A stretch of DNA of 64,000 bases from Clusia tigrina (taxonomy: Eukaryota; Arthropoda; Insecta; Diptera; Clusiidae): the NCBI GenBank assembly GCA_920105625.2, contig OV050030.1:250325889-250389888 (forward strand). Direction: 5' to 3'. The notes under the pieces were generated by a model that was given only the letters and a program-made list of their open reading frames with translations, made no database searches and was not told the origin of the DNA. A program made the position numbers and the translations under genes. This document shows, piece by piece, positions 48,321-61,739 of this stretch. Each line of letters opens with the position of its first letter. Position 1 is the stretch's first letter.

Positions 48321-50253
48321 ATGCTACCCTTGAGTCCCAAATCAAACACTGATAAAACTTCAAATGGCCGTAACTTCTATACGGTACGTCCTACACCTAT
48401 CAAAGTTTGCAAACACACAAATGCTTGTAACTTTTTACTGGAGCGTCATAGAACCTTGAAATTTTGTAACAATAAAGTACTCGGGCCTCTTGTCAATTTA
48501 AGCTATCGCTCAAAGCTATGTTACCCTTGAGTCCCAAATCAAACACTGATAAAACTTCAAATGGCCCTAACTTCTATACGGTACGTCCTACACCTATCAA
48601 AGTTTGCAACATACAAATGCTTGTAACTTTTTACTGGAGCGTCATAAAACCTTAAAATTTTGTAACAATAAAGTACTCGAGCCTCTTGTCAATTTAAGCT
48701 ATCGCTCAAAGCGATGCTACCCTTGAGTCCCAAATCAAACAATGATAAAACTTCAAATGGCCCTAACTTCTATACGGTACGTCCTACACCTATCAAAGTT
48801 TGCAACATACAAATGCTTGTAACTGTTTACTGGAGCGTCATAAAACCTTGAAATTTTGCAACAATAAAGTACTCGAGCCTCTTGTCAATTTAAGCTATCG
48901 CTCAAAGCTATGCTACCCTTGAGTCCCAAATCAAACACTGATAAAACTTCAAATGGCCCTAACTTCTATTCGGTACGTCCTACACCGATCAAAGTTTGCA
49001 ACATACAAACTTTTTACTGGAGCGTCATAAAACCTTGAAATTTTGTAACAATAAAGTACTCGAGCCTCTTGTCTATTTAAGCTATCGCTCAAAGCTATGC
49101 AACCCTTAAGTCCCAAATCAAACATGATAAAACTTCAAATGGCCCTAACTTCTATACAGTACGTCCTACACCTATCAAAATTTGCAACATACAAATGCTT
49201 GTAACTTTTTACTGGAGCGGCATAAAACCTTGAAATTTTGTAACAATAAAGTACTCGAGCCTCTTGTCAATTTAAGCTATCGCTCAAAGCTATGCTACCC
49301 TTGAGTCCCAAATCAAACAATGATAAAACTTCAAATGGCCCTAACTTCTATACGGTACGTCCTACACCTATCAAAGTTTGCAACATACAAATGCTTGTAA
49401 CTTTTTACTGGAGCGTCATAAAACCTTAAAATTTTGTAACAATAAAGTACTCGAGCCTCTTGTCAATTTAAGCTATCGCTCAAAGCTATGTTACCCTTGA
49501 GTCCCAAATCAAACACTGATAAAATTTCAAATGGCTCTAACTTCTATACGGTACGTCCTACACCTATGAAAGTTTGCAACATACAAATTCTTGTAACTTT
49601 TTAATGGAGCGTCATAAAACCTTGAAAATTTGTAACAATAAAGTACTCGAGCCTCTTGTCAATTTAAGCTATCGCTCAAAGCTATGCTACCCTTGAGTCC
49701 GAAATCCAACACTGATAAAACTTCAAATGGCTCTAACTTCCATACGGTACGTTCTACACCTATCAAAGTTTGCAACATACAAATGCTTGTAACTTTTTAC
49801 TGGAGCGTCATAAAACCTTAAAATTTTGTAACAATAAAGTACTCGAGCCTCTTGTCAATTTAAGCTATCGCTCAAAGCTATGTTACCCTTGAGTCCCAAA
49901 TCAAACACTGATAAAATTTCAAATGGCTCTAACTTCTATACGGTACGTCCTACACCTATGAAAGTTTGCAACATACAAATTCTTGTAACTTTTTAATGGA
50001 GCGTCATAAAACCTTGAAAATTTGTAACAATAAAGTACTCGAGCCTCTTGTCAATTTAAGCTATCGCTCAAAGCTATGCTACCCATGAGTCCCAAATCAA
50101 ACACTGATAAAACTTTAAATGGCCCTAACTTCTATACGGTACGTCCTACACCTATCAAAGTTTGCAACATAAAAATGCTTGTAACTTTTAACTGGAGCGT
50201 TGTAACAATAAAGTACTCGAGCCTCTTGTCAATTTAAGCTATCGCTCAAAGCT
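48321..50253 (+). repeat. HOR C-derived unit, 10 monomers (1933 bp)
   Basis: 1933 equals 10 x 196 - 18 - 9. The extra 9-bp loss is at ~49009, where acatacaaac runs into tttttactgg. The agcgatgctac monomers lie 589 bp apart (48122 and 48711), which implies a trimer duplication. Confidence 0.78.
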
Positions 50254-52408
50254 ATGCTACCCTTGAGTCCCAAATCAAACAGTGAGAAAACTTCAAATGG
50301 CCGTAACTTCTATACGGTACGTCCTACACCTATCAAAGTTTGCAAACACACAAATGCTTGTAACTTTTTACTGGAGCGTCATAGAAACTTGAAATTTTGT
50401 AACAATAAAGTACTCGGGCCTCTTGTCAATTTAAGCTATCGCTCAAAGCTATGTTACCCTTGAGTCCCAAATCAAACACTGATAAAACTTCAAATGGCTC
50501 TAACTTCTATACGGTACGTCCTACACCTATGAAAGTTTGCAACATACAAATTCTTGTAACTTTTTACTGGAGCGTCATAAAACCTTGAAATTTTGTAACA
50601 ATAAAGTACTCGAGCCTCTTGTCAATTTAAGCTATCGCTCAAAGCTATGCTACCCTTGAGTCCCAAATCAAACACTGATAAAACTTCAAATGGCCCTAAT
50701 TTCTATACGGTACGTCCTACACTTATCAAAGTTTGCAACATACAAATGCTTGTAACTTTTTACTGGAGCGTCATAAAACCTTGAAATTTTGTAACAATAT
50801 AATACTCGAGCCTCTTGTCAATTTAAGCTATCGCTCAAAGCTATGCTACCCTTGAGTCACAAATCAAATGCTGATAAAACTTCAAATGGCCCTAACTTCT
50901 ATACAGTACGTCGTACACCTATCAAAGTTTGCAACATACAAATGCTTGTAACTTTTTACTGGAGCGTCACAAACCTTGAAATCTTGTAACAATAAAGTAC
51001 TCGAGCCTCTTGTCAATTTAAGGTATCGCTCAAAGCTATGCTACCCTTGCCTCCCAAATCAAACACTGATAAAACTTCAAATGGTTCTAACTTCTATACG
51101 GTGCGTCCTACACCTATCAAAGTTTGCAACATACAAATGCTTGTAACTTTTTACTGGAGCGTCACAAACCTTGAAATCTTGTAACAATAAAGTACTCGAG
51201 CCTCTTGTCAATTTAAGCTATCGCTCAAAGCTATGCTACCCTTGAGTCACAAATCAAACGCTGATAAAATTTCAAATGGCTCTAACTTCTGTACGGTACG
51301 TGCTACACCTATCAACGTGTGCAACATACAAATGCTTGTAACTTTTTACTGGAGCGTCATAAAACCTTGAAATTTTGTAACAATAAAGTACTCGAACCTC
51401 TTGTCAATTTAAGCTATCGCTCAAAGCTATGCTACCCTTGAGTCCCAAATCAAACACTGATAAAACTTCAAATGGCCATAACTTCTATACGGTACGTAAT
51501 ACACCTATCAAAGTTTGCAACATACAAATGCTTGTAACTTTTTACTGGAGCGTCATAAAACCTTGAAATTTTGTAACAATAAAGTACTCGAGCCTCTTGT
51601 CAATTTAAGCTATCGGTCAAAGCTATGCTACCCTTGGGTCCCAAATCAAACACTGATAAAATTTCAAATGGCCCTAACTTCTATACGGAACGTCCTACAC
51701 CTATGAAAGTTTGCAACATACAAATTCTTGTAACTTTTTACTGGAGCGTCATAAAACCTTGAAATTTTGTAACAATAAAGTACTCGAGCCTCTTGTCAAT
51801 TTAAGCTATCGCTCAAAGGTATGCTTCCCTTGAGTCCCAAATGAAACACTGATAAAACTTCAAATGGCCCTAACTTCTATACGGTACGTCCTACACCTAT
51901 CAAAGTTTGCAACATACAAATTCTTGTAACTTTTTACTGGAGCGTCATAAAACCTTGAAATTTTGTAACAATAAAGTACTCGAGCCTCTTGTCAATTTAA
52001 GCTATCGCTCAAAGGTATGCTTCCCTTGAGTCCCAAATGAAACACTGATAAAACTTCAAATGGCCCTAACTTCTATACGGTACGTCCTACACCTATCAAA
52101 GTTTGCAACATACAAATGCTTGTAACTTTTTACTGGAGCGTCATAAAACCTTAAAATTTTGTAACAATAAAGTACTCGAGCCTCTTGTCAATTTAAGCTA
52201 TCGCTCAAAGCGATGCTACCCTTGAGTCCCAAATCAAACAATGATAAAACTTCAAATGGCCCTAACTTCTATACGGTACGTCCTACACCTATCAAAGTTT
52301 GCAACATACAAATGCTTGTAACTGTTTACTGGAGCGTCATAAAACCTTGAAATTTTGCAACAATAAAGTACTCGAGCCTCTTGTCAATTTAAGCTATCGC
52401 TCAAAGCT
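50254..52408 (+). repeat. HOR C-derived unit, 11 monomers (2155 bp)
   Basis: Its first ~1.43 kb match 58619-60055 at an 8365-bp shift, including the unusual tatcggtcaaag and gtaatacacc words. The last ~0.7 kb match the 47.6-48.3 kb segment at a 4088-bp shift. Confidence 0.78.
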
Positions 52409-54929
52409 ATGCTACCCTTGAGTCCCAAATCAAACACTGATAAAACTTCAAATGGCCGTAACTTCTATACGGTACGTCCTACACCTATCAAAGTTTGCAA
52501 ACACACAAATGCTTGTAACTTTTTACTGGAGCGTCATAGAACCTTGAAATTTTGTAACAATAAAGTACTCGGGCCTCTTGTCAATTTAAGCTATCGCTCA
52601 AAGCTATGTTACCCTTGAGTCCCAAATCAAACACTGATAAAACTTCAAATGGCTCTAACTTCTATACGGTACGTCCTACACCTATGAAAGTTTGCAACAT
52701 ACAAATTCTTGTAACTTTTTACTGGAGCGTCATAAAACCTTGAAATTTTTGTAACAATAAAGTACTCGAGCCTCTTGTCAATTTAAGCTATCGCTCAAAG
52801 GTATGCTTCCCTTGAGTCCCAAATGAAACACTGATAAAACTTCAAATGGCCCTAACTTCTATACGGAACATCCTACACCTATCAAAGTTTGCAACATACA
52901 AATGCTTGTAACTTTTTACTGGAGCGTCATAAAACCTTAAAATTGTGTAACAATAAAGTACTCGAGCCTCTTGTCAATTTAAGCTATCGCTCAAAGCGAT
53001 GCTACCCTTGAGTCCCAAATCAAACAATGATAAAACTTCAAATGGCCCTAACTTCTATACGGTACGTCCTACACCTATCAAAGTTTGCAACATACAAATG
53101 CTTGTAACTGTTTACTGGAGCGTCATAAAACCTTGAAATTTTGCAACAATAAAGTACTCGAGCCTCTTGTCAATTTAAGCTATCGCTCAAAGCTATGCTA
53201 CCCTTGAGTCCCAAATCAAACACTGATAAAACTTCAAATGGCCCTAACTTCTATTCGGTACGTCCTACACCGATCAAAGTTTGCAACATACAAACTTTTT
53301 ACTGGAGCGTCATAAAACCTTGAAATTTTGTAACAATAAAGTACTCGAGCCTCTTGTCTATTTAAGCTATCGCTCAAAGCTATGCAACCCTTAAGTCCCA
53401 AATCAAACATGATAAAACTTCAAATGGCCCTAACTTCTATACAGTACGTCCTACACCTATCAAAATTTGCAACATACAAATGCTTGTAACTTTTTACTGG
53501 AGCGGCATAAAACCTTGAAATTTTGTAACAATAAAGTACTCGAGCCTCTTGTCAATTTAAGCTATCGCTCAAAGCTATGCTACCCTTGAGTCCCAAATCA
53601 AACAATGATAAAACTTCAAATGGCCCTAACTTCTATACGGTACGTCCTACACCTATCAAAGTTTGCAACATACAAATGCTTGTAACTTTTTACTGGAGCG
53701 TCATAAAACCTTGAAATTTTGTAACAATATAGTACTCGAGCCTCTTTTTAATTTAACCAATCGCTCAAAGTTATGCTACCCTTGAGTCCCAACTTAAACA
53801 CTGATAAAACTTTCAATGGCCCTAACTTCTATACGGTACGTCCTACACCTATCAAAGTTTGCAACATACAAATGCTTGTAACTTTTTACTGAAGCGTCAT
53901 AAAACCTTGAAATTTTGTAACAATAAAGTACTCGAGCCTCTTGTTAATTTAACCAATCGCTCAAAGTTATGCTACCCTTGAGTCCCAAATCAAACACTGA
54001 TAAAACTTTCAATGGCCCTAACTTCTATACGGTACATCCTACACCTATCAAAGTTTGCAACATACAAATGCTTGTAACTTTTTACTGGAGCGTCATAAAA
54101 CCTTGAAATTTTGTAACAATAAAGTACTCGAGCCTCTTGTCAATTTAAGCTATCGCTCAAAGCTATGCTACCTTGAGTCCCAAATAAAACAATGATAAAA
54201 CTTCAAATGGCCCTAACTTCTATACGGTACGTCCTACACCTATCAAAGTTTGCAACATACAAATGCTTGTAACTTTTTACTGGAGCGTCATAAAACCTTG
54301 AAATTTTGCAACAATAAAGTCCTCGAGCCTCTTGTCAATTTAAGCTATCGCTCAAAGCTATGCTACCCTTGAGTCCCAAATCAAACAATGATAAAACTTC
54401 AAAAGGCCCTAACTTCTATACGGTACGTCCTACACCTATCAAAGTTTGCAACACACAAATGCTTATAACTTTTTACTGGAGCGTCATAAAACCTTGAAAT
54501 TTTGTAACAATAAAGTACTCGAGCCTCTTGTCAATTTAAGCTATCGCTCAAAGCTATGCTACCCTTGAGTCACAAATCCAACACTGACATAACTTCAAAT
54601 GGCCCTAACTTCTATACGGTACGTCCTACACCTATCAAAGTTTGCAACATACAAATGCTTGTAACTTTTTACTGGAGCGTCATAAAACCTTAAAATTTTG
54701 TAACAATAAAGTACTCGAGCCTCTTGTCAATTTAAGCTATCGCTCAAAGCTATGCTACCCATGAGTCCCAAATCAAACACTGATAAAACTTTAAATGGCC
54801 CTAACTTCTATACGGTACGTCCTACACCTATCAAAGTTTGCAACATAAAAATGCTTGTAACTTTTAACTGGAGCGTTGTAACAATAAAGTACTCGAGCCT
54901 CTTGTCAATTTAAGCTATCGCTCAAAGCT
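52409..54929 (+). repeat. HOR C-derived unit, 13 monomers (2521 bp)
   Basis: It includes the second copy of the 9-bp-deleted monomer (~53290) and a group with diverged words (ctctttttaattt, aaccaatcgctc, aacttaaacac) from 53742 on. That group recurs at 56843 at a 3101-bp shift. Confidence 0.77.
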
Positions 54930-56088
54930 ATGCTACCCTTGAGTCCCAAATCAAACAGTGAGAAAACTTCAAATGGCCGTAACTTCTATACGGTACGTCC
55001 TACACCTATCAAAGTTTGCAAACACACAAATGCTTGTAACTTTTTACTGGAGCGTCATAGAACCTTGAAATTTTGTAACAATAAAGTACTCGGGCCTCTT
55101 GTCAATTTAAGCTATCGCTCAAAGCTATGTTACCCTTGAGTCCCAAATCAAACACTGATAAAACTTCAAATGGCTCTAACTTCTATACGGTACGTCCTAC
55201 ACCTATGAAAGTTTGCAACATACAAATGCTTTTAACTTTTTACTGGAGCGTCATAAAACCTTGAAATTTTGTAACAATAAAGTACTCGAGCCTCTTGTCA
55301 ATTTAAGCTATCGCTCAAAGGTATGCTTCCCTTGAGTCCCAAATGAAACACTGATAAAACTTCAAATGGCCCTAACTTCTATACGGTACGTCCTACACCT
55401 ATCAAAGTTTGCAACATACAAATGCTTGTAACTTTTTACTGGAGCGTCATAAAACCTTAAAATTTTGTAACAATAAAGTACTCGAGCCTCTTGTCAATTT
55501 AAGCTATCGCTCAAAGCTATGTTACCCTTGAGTCCCAAATCAAACACTGATAAAACTTCAAATGGCTCTAACTTCTATACGGTACGTCCTACACCTATGA
55601 AAGTTTGCAACATACAAATTCTTGTAACTTTTTAATGGAGCGTCATAAAACCTTGAAAATTTGTAACAATAAAGTACTCGAGCCTCTTGTCAATTTAAGC
55701 TATCGCTCAAAGCTATGCTACCCTTGAGTCCGAAATCCAACACTGATAAAACTTCAAATGGCTCTAACTTCTATACGGTACGTCCTACACCTATCAAAGT
55801 TTGCAACATACAAATGCTTGTAACTTTTTACTGGAGCGTCATAAAACCTTAAAATTTTGTAACAATAAAGTACTCGAGCCTCTTGTCAATTTAAGCTATC
55901 GCTCAAAGCTATGCTACCCATGAGTCCCAAATCAAACACTGATAAAACTTTAAATGGCCCTAACTTCTATACGGTACGTCCTACACCTATCAAAGTTTGC
56001 AACATAAAAATGCTTGTAACTTTTAACTGGAGCGTTGTAACAATAAAGTACTCGAGCCTCTTGTCAATTTAAGCTATCGCTCAAAGCT
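54930..56088 (+). repeat. HOR C unit, 6 monomers (1159 bp)
   Basis: A regular hexamer with one private change noticed near 55227 (gcttttaac). The core order is unchanged 22 kb from its first occurrence. Confidence 0.84.
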
Positions 56089-58618
56089 ATGCTACCCTTG
56101 AGTCCCAAATCAAACAGTGAGAAAACTTCAAATGGCCGTAACTTCTATACGGTACGTCCTACACCTATCAAAGTTTGCAAACACACAAATGCTTGTAACT
56201 TTTTACTGGATCGTCATAGAACCTTGAAATTTTGTAACAATAAAGTACTCGGGCCTCTTGTCAATTTAAGCTATCGCTCAAAGCTATGTTACCCTTGAGT
56301 CCCAAATCAAACACTGATAAAACTTCAAATGGCTCTAACTTCTATACGGTACGTCCTACACCTATGAAAGTTTGCAACATACAAATTCTTGTAACTTTTT
56401 ACTGGAGCGTCATAAAACCTTGAAATTTTGTAACAATAAAGTACTCGAGCCTCTTGTCAATTTAAGCTATCGCTCAAAGCTATGCTACCCTTGAGTCCCA
56501 AATCAAACACTGATAAAACTTCAAATGGCCCTAATTTCTATACGGTACGTCCTACACTTATCAAAGTTTGCAACATACAAATGCTTGTAACTTTTTACTG
56601 GAGCGTCATAAAACCTTGAAATTTTGTAACAATATAATACTCGAGCCTCTTGTCAATTTAAGCTATCGCTCAAAGCTATGCTACCCTTGAGTCACAAATC
56701 AAATGCTGATAAAACTTCAAATGGCCCTAACTTCTATACAGTACGTCCTACACCTATCAAAGTTTGCAACATACAAATGCTTGTAACTTTTTACTGGAGC
56801 GTCATAAAACCTTGAAATTTTGTAACAATATAGTACTCGAGCCTCTTTTTAATTTAACCAATCGCTCAAAGTTATGCTACCCTTGAGTCCCAACTTAAAC
56901 ACTGATAAAACTTTCAATGGCCCTAACTTCTATACGGTACGTCCTACACCTATCAAAGTTTGCAACATACAAATGCTTGTAACTTTTTACTGAAGCGTCA
57001 TAAAACCTTGAAATTTTGTAACAATAAAGTACTCGAGCCTCTTGTTAATTTAACCAATCGCTCAAAGTTATGCTACCCTTGAGTCCCAAGTCAAACACTG
57101 ATAAAACTTTCAATGGCCCTAACTTCTATACGGTACATCCTACACCTATCAAAGTTTGCAACATACAAATGCTTGTAACTTTTTACTGGAGCGTCATAAA
57201 ACCTTGAAATTTTGTAACAATAAAGTACTCGAGCCTCTTGTCAATTTAAGCTATCGCTCAAAGCTATGCTACCTTGAGTCCCAAATCAAACAATGATAAA
57301 ACTTCAAATGGCCCTAACTTCTATACGGTACGTCCTACACCTATCAAAGTTTGCAACATACAAATGCTTGTAACTTTTTACTGGAGCGTCATAAAACCTT
57401 GAAATTTTGCAACAATAAAGTCCTCGAGCCTCTTGTCAATTTAAGCTATCGCTCAAAGCTATGCTACCCTTGAGTCCCAAATCAAACAATGAGAAAACTT
57501 CAAAAGGCCCTAACTTCTATACGGTACGTCCTACACCTATCAAAGTTTGCAACACACAAATGCTTATAACTTTTTACTGGAGCGTCATAAAACCTTGAAA
57601 TTTTGTAACAATAAAGTACTCGAGCCTCTTGTCAATTTAAGCTATCGCTCAAAGCTATGCTACCCTTGAGTCACAAATCCAACACTGACATAACTTCAAA
57701 TGGCCCTAACTTCTATACGGTACGTCCTACACCTATCAAAGTTTGCAACATACAAATGCTTGTAACTTTTTACTGGAGCGTCATAAAACCTTAAAATTTT
57801 GTAACAATAAAGTACTCGAGCCTCTTGTCAATTTAAGCTATCGCTCAAAGGTATGCTTCCCTTGAGTCCCAAATGAAACACTGATAAAACTTCAAATGGC
57901 CCTAACTTCTATACGGTACGTCCTACACCTATCAAAGTTTGCAACATACAAATGCTTGTAACTTTTTACTGGAGCGTCATAAAACCTTAAAATTTTGTAA
58001 CAATAAAGTACTCGAGCCTCTTGTCAATTTAAGCTATCGCTCACAGCTATGTTACCCTTGAGTCCCAAATCAAACACTGATAAAACTTCAAATGGCTCTA
58101 ACTTCTATACGGTACGTCCTACACCTATGAAAGTTTGCAACATACAAATTCTTGTAACTTTTTAATGGAGCGTCATAAAACCTTGAAAATTTGTAACAAT
58201 AAAGTACTCGAGCCTCTTGTCAATTTAAGCTATCGCTCAAAGCTATGCTACCCTTGAGTCCGAAATCCAACACTGATAAAACTTCAAATGGCTCTAACTT
58301 CTATACGGTACGTCCTACACCTATCAAAGTTTGCAACATACAAATGCTTGTAACTTTTTACTGGAGCGTCATAAAACCTTAAAATTTTGTAACAATAAAG
58401 TACTCGAGCCTCTTGTCAATTTAAGCTATCGCTCAAAGCTATGCTACCCATGAGTCCCAAATCAAACACTGATAAAACTTTAAATGGCCCTAACTTCTAT
58501 ACGGTACGTCCTACACCTATCAAAGTTTGCAACATAAAAATGCTTGTAACTTTTAACTGGAGCGTTGTAACAATAAAGTACTCGAGCCTCTTGTCAATTT
58601 AAGCTATCGCTCAAAGCT
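56089..58618 (+). repeat. HOR C-derived unit, 13 monomers (2530 bp)
   Basis: 13 x 196 - 18. It holds the second copy of the aaccaatcgctc block (about 56800-57820) and then returns to the hexamer tail. The first monomer has actggatcgtc in place of actggagcgtc, a change shared with 58619 only. Confidence 0.78.
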
Positions 58619-60380
58619 ATGCTACCCTTGAGTCCCAAATCAAACAGTGAGAAAGCTTCAAATGGCCGTAAGTTCTATACGGTACGTCCTACACCTATCA
58701 AAGTTTGCAAACACACAAATGCTTGTAACTTTTTACTGGATCGTCATAGAACCTTGAAATTTTGTAACAATAAAGTACTCGGGCCTCTTGTCAATTTAAG
58801 CTATCGCTCAAAGCTATGTTACCCTTGAGTCCCAAATCAAACACTGATAAAACTTCAAATGGCTCTAACTTCTATACGGTACGTCCTACACCTATGAAAG
58901 TTTGCAACATACAAATTCTTGTAACTTTTTACTGGAGCGTCATAAAACCTTGAAATTTTGTAACAATAAAGTACTCGAGCCTCTTGTCAATTTAAGCTAT
59001 CGCTCAAAGCTATGCTACCCTTGAGTCCCAAATCAAACACTGATAAAACTTCAAATGGCCCTAATTTCTATACGGTACGTCCTACACTTATCAAAGTTTG
59101 CAACATACAAATGCTTGTAACTTTTTACTGGAGCGTCATAAAACCTTGAAATTTTGTAACAATATAATACTCGAGCCTCTTGTCAATTTAAGCTATCGCT
59201 CAAAGCTATGCTACCCTTGAGTCACAAATCAAATGCTGATAAAACTTCAAATGGCCCTAACTTCTATACAGTACGTCCTACACCTATCAAAGTTTGCAAC
59301 ATACAAATGCTTGTAACTTTTTACTGGAGCGTCACAAACCTTGAAATCTTGTAACAATAAAGTACTCGAGCCTCTTGTCAATTTAAGGTATCGCTCAAAG
59401 CTATGCTACCCTTGCCTCCCAAATCAAACACTGATAAAACTTCAAATGGTTCTAACTTCTATACGGTGCGTCCTACACCTATCAAAGTTTGCAACATACA
59501 AATGCTTGTAACTTTTTACTGGAGCGTCACAAACCTTGAAATCTTGTAACAATAAAGTACTCGAGCCTCTTGTCAATTTAAGCTATCGCTCAAAGCTATG
59601 CTACCCTTGAGTCACAAATCAAACGCTGATAAAATTTCAAATGGCTCTAACTTCTGTACGGTACGTCCTACACCTATCAACGTTTGCAACATACAAATGC
59701 TTGTAACTTTTTACTGGAGCGTCATAAAACCTTGAAATTTTGTAACAATAAAGTACTCGAACCTCTTGTCAATTTAAGCTATCGCTCAAAGCTATGCTAC
59801 CCTTGAGTCCCAAATCAAACACTGATAAAACTTCAAATGGCCATAACTTCTATACGGTACGTAATACACCTATCAAAGTTTGCAACATACAAATGCTTGT
59901 AACTTTTTACTGGAGCGTCATAAAACCTTGAAATTTTGTAACAATAAAGTACTCGAGCCTCTTGTCAATTTAAGCTATCGGTCAAAGCTATGCTACCCTT
60001 GGGTCCCAAATCAAACACTGATAAAATTTCAAATGGCCCTAACTTCTATACGGTAGGTCCTACACCTATCAAAGTTTGCAACACACAAATGCTTATAACT
60101 TTTTACTGGAGCGTCATAAAACCTTGAAATTTTGTAACAATAAAGTACTCGAGCCTCTTGTCAATTTAAGCTATCGCTCAAAGCTATGCTACCCTTGATT
60201 CACAAATCCAACACTGATATAACTTCAAATGGCCCTAACTTCTATACGGTACGTCCTACACTATCAAAATTTGCAACATACAAATGCTTGTAACTTTTTA
60301 CTGGAGCGTCATAAAACCTTAAAATTTTGTAACAATAAAGTACTCGAGCCTCTTGTCAATTTAAGCTATCGCTCAAAGCT
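58619..60380 (+). repeat. HOR C-derived unit, ~9 monomers (1762 bp)
   Basis: The actggatcgtc first monomer links it to 56089 (2530-bp shift, about 0.7 kb). After that it matches 51.0-51.7 kb at the 8365-bp shift. No truncated monomer was seen. Confidence 0.76.
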
Positions 60381-61739
60381 ATGCTACCCTTGAGTCCCAA
60401 ATCAAACTCTGATAAAACTTCAAATGGCCCTAACTTCTATACGGTACGTCCTACACCTATCAAAGTTTGCAACACAAATGCTCGTAACTTTTTACTGGAG
60501 CGTCATAGAACCTTGAAATTTTGTAACAATAAAGTACTCGGGCTTCTTGTCAATTTAAGCTATCGCTCAAAGCTATGCTACCCTTGAGTCCCAAATGAAA
60601 CACTGATAAAACTTCAAATGGCCCTAACTTCTATACGGTACGTCCTACACCTATCAAAGTTTGCAACATACAAATGCTTGTAACTTTTTACTGGAGCGTC
60701 ATAAAACCTTGAAATTTTGTAACAATAAAGTACTCGAGCCTCTTGTCAATTTAAGCTATCGCTCAAAGCTATGCTACCCTTGAGTCCCAAATCAAACACT
60801 GATAAAACTTCAAATGGCCCTAACTTCTATACGGTACGTCCTACACTTATCAAAGTTTGCAACATACAAATGCTTGTAACTTTTTACTGGAGCGTCATAA
60901 AACCTTGAATTTTGTAACAATAAAGTACTCGAGCCTCTTGTCAATTTAAGCTATCGCTCAAAGCTATGCTACCCTTGAGTCACAAATCAAACGCTGATAA
61001 AACTTCAAATGGCCCTAACTTCTATACGGTACGTCCTACACCTATCAAAGTTTGCAAGATACAAATGCTTGTAACTTTTTACTGGAGCGTCACAAACCTT
61101 GAAATCTTGTAACATAGAAGTACTCGAGCCTCTTGTCAATTTAAGCTATCGCTCAAAGCTATGCTACCCTTGAGTCACAAATCAAACGCTGATAGACCTT
61201 CAAATGGCCCTAACTTCTATACGGTACAGTCCTACACCTACCAAAGTTTGCAACATACAAATGCTTGTATTTTTTTTATTGGAGCGTCATAAAACCTTAA
61301 ATTTTGTAACAATAAAGTACTCGAGCCTCTTGTCAATTTAAGGTATCGCTCAAAGCTTGCGTCCCAAATCAAACACTTCTAAAATTTCAAATGGTTCTAA
61401 CTTCTGTACGGTACGTCCTACACCTATCAAAGTTTGCAACATACAAATGCTTGTAACTTTTTACTGGAGCGTCATAAAACCTTGAAATTTTGTAACAATA
61501 AAGTACTCGAGCCTCTTGTCAATTTAAGCTATCGCTCAAAGCTATGCTACCCTTGAGTCCCAAATCAAACACTGATAAAACTTCGAATGGCTATAACTTC
61601 TATACGGTACGTAATACACCTATCAAAGTTTGCAACATACAAATGCTTGTAACTTTTTACTGGAGCGTCATAAAGCCTTGAAATTTTGTAACAATAAAGT
61701 ACTCGAGCCTCTTGTCAATTTAAGCTATCGCTCAAAGCT
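60381..61739 (+). repeat. Diverged monomers resembling the 28-31 kb junction
   Basis: 1359 bp, about 7 monomers. It includes the tgtattttttttattgg and gcttgcgtcccaaatc monomers (the latter lacking 10 bp) otherwise found only at 29.2 and 30.4 kb. It also has one-base losses such as ccttgaattttg near 60905. Confidence 0.76.
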
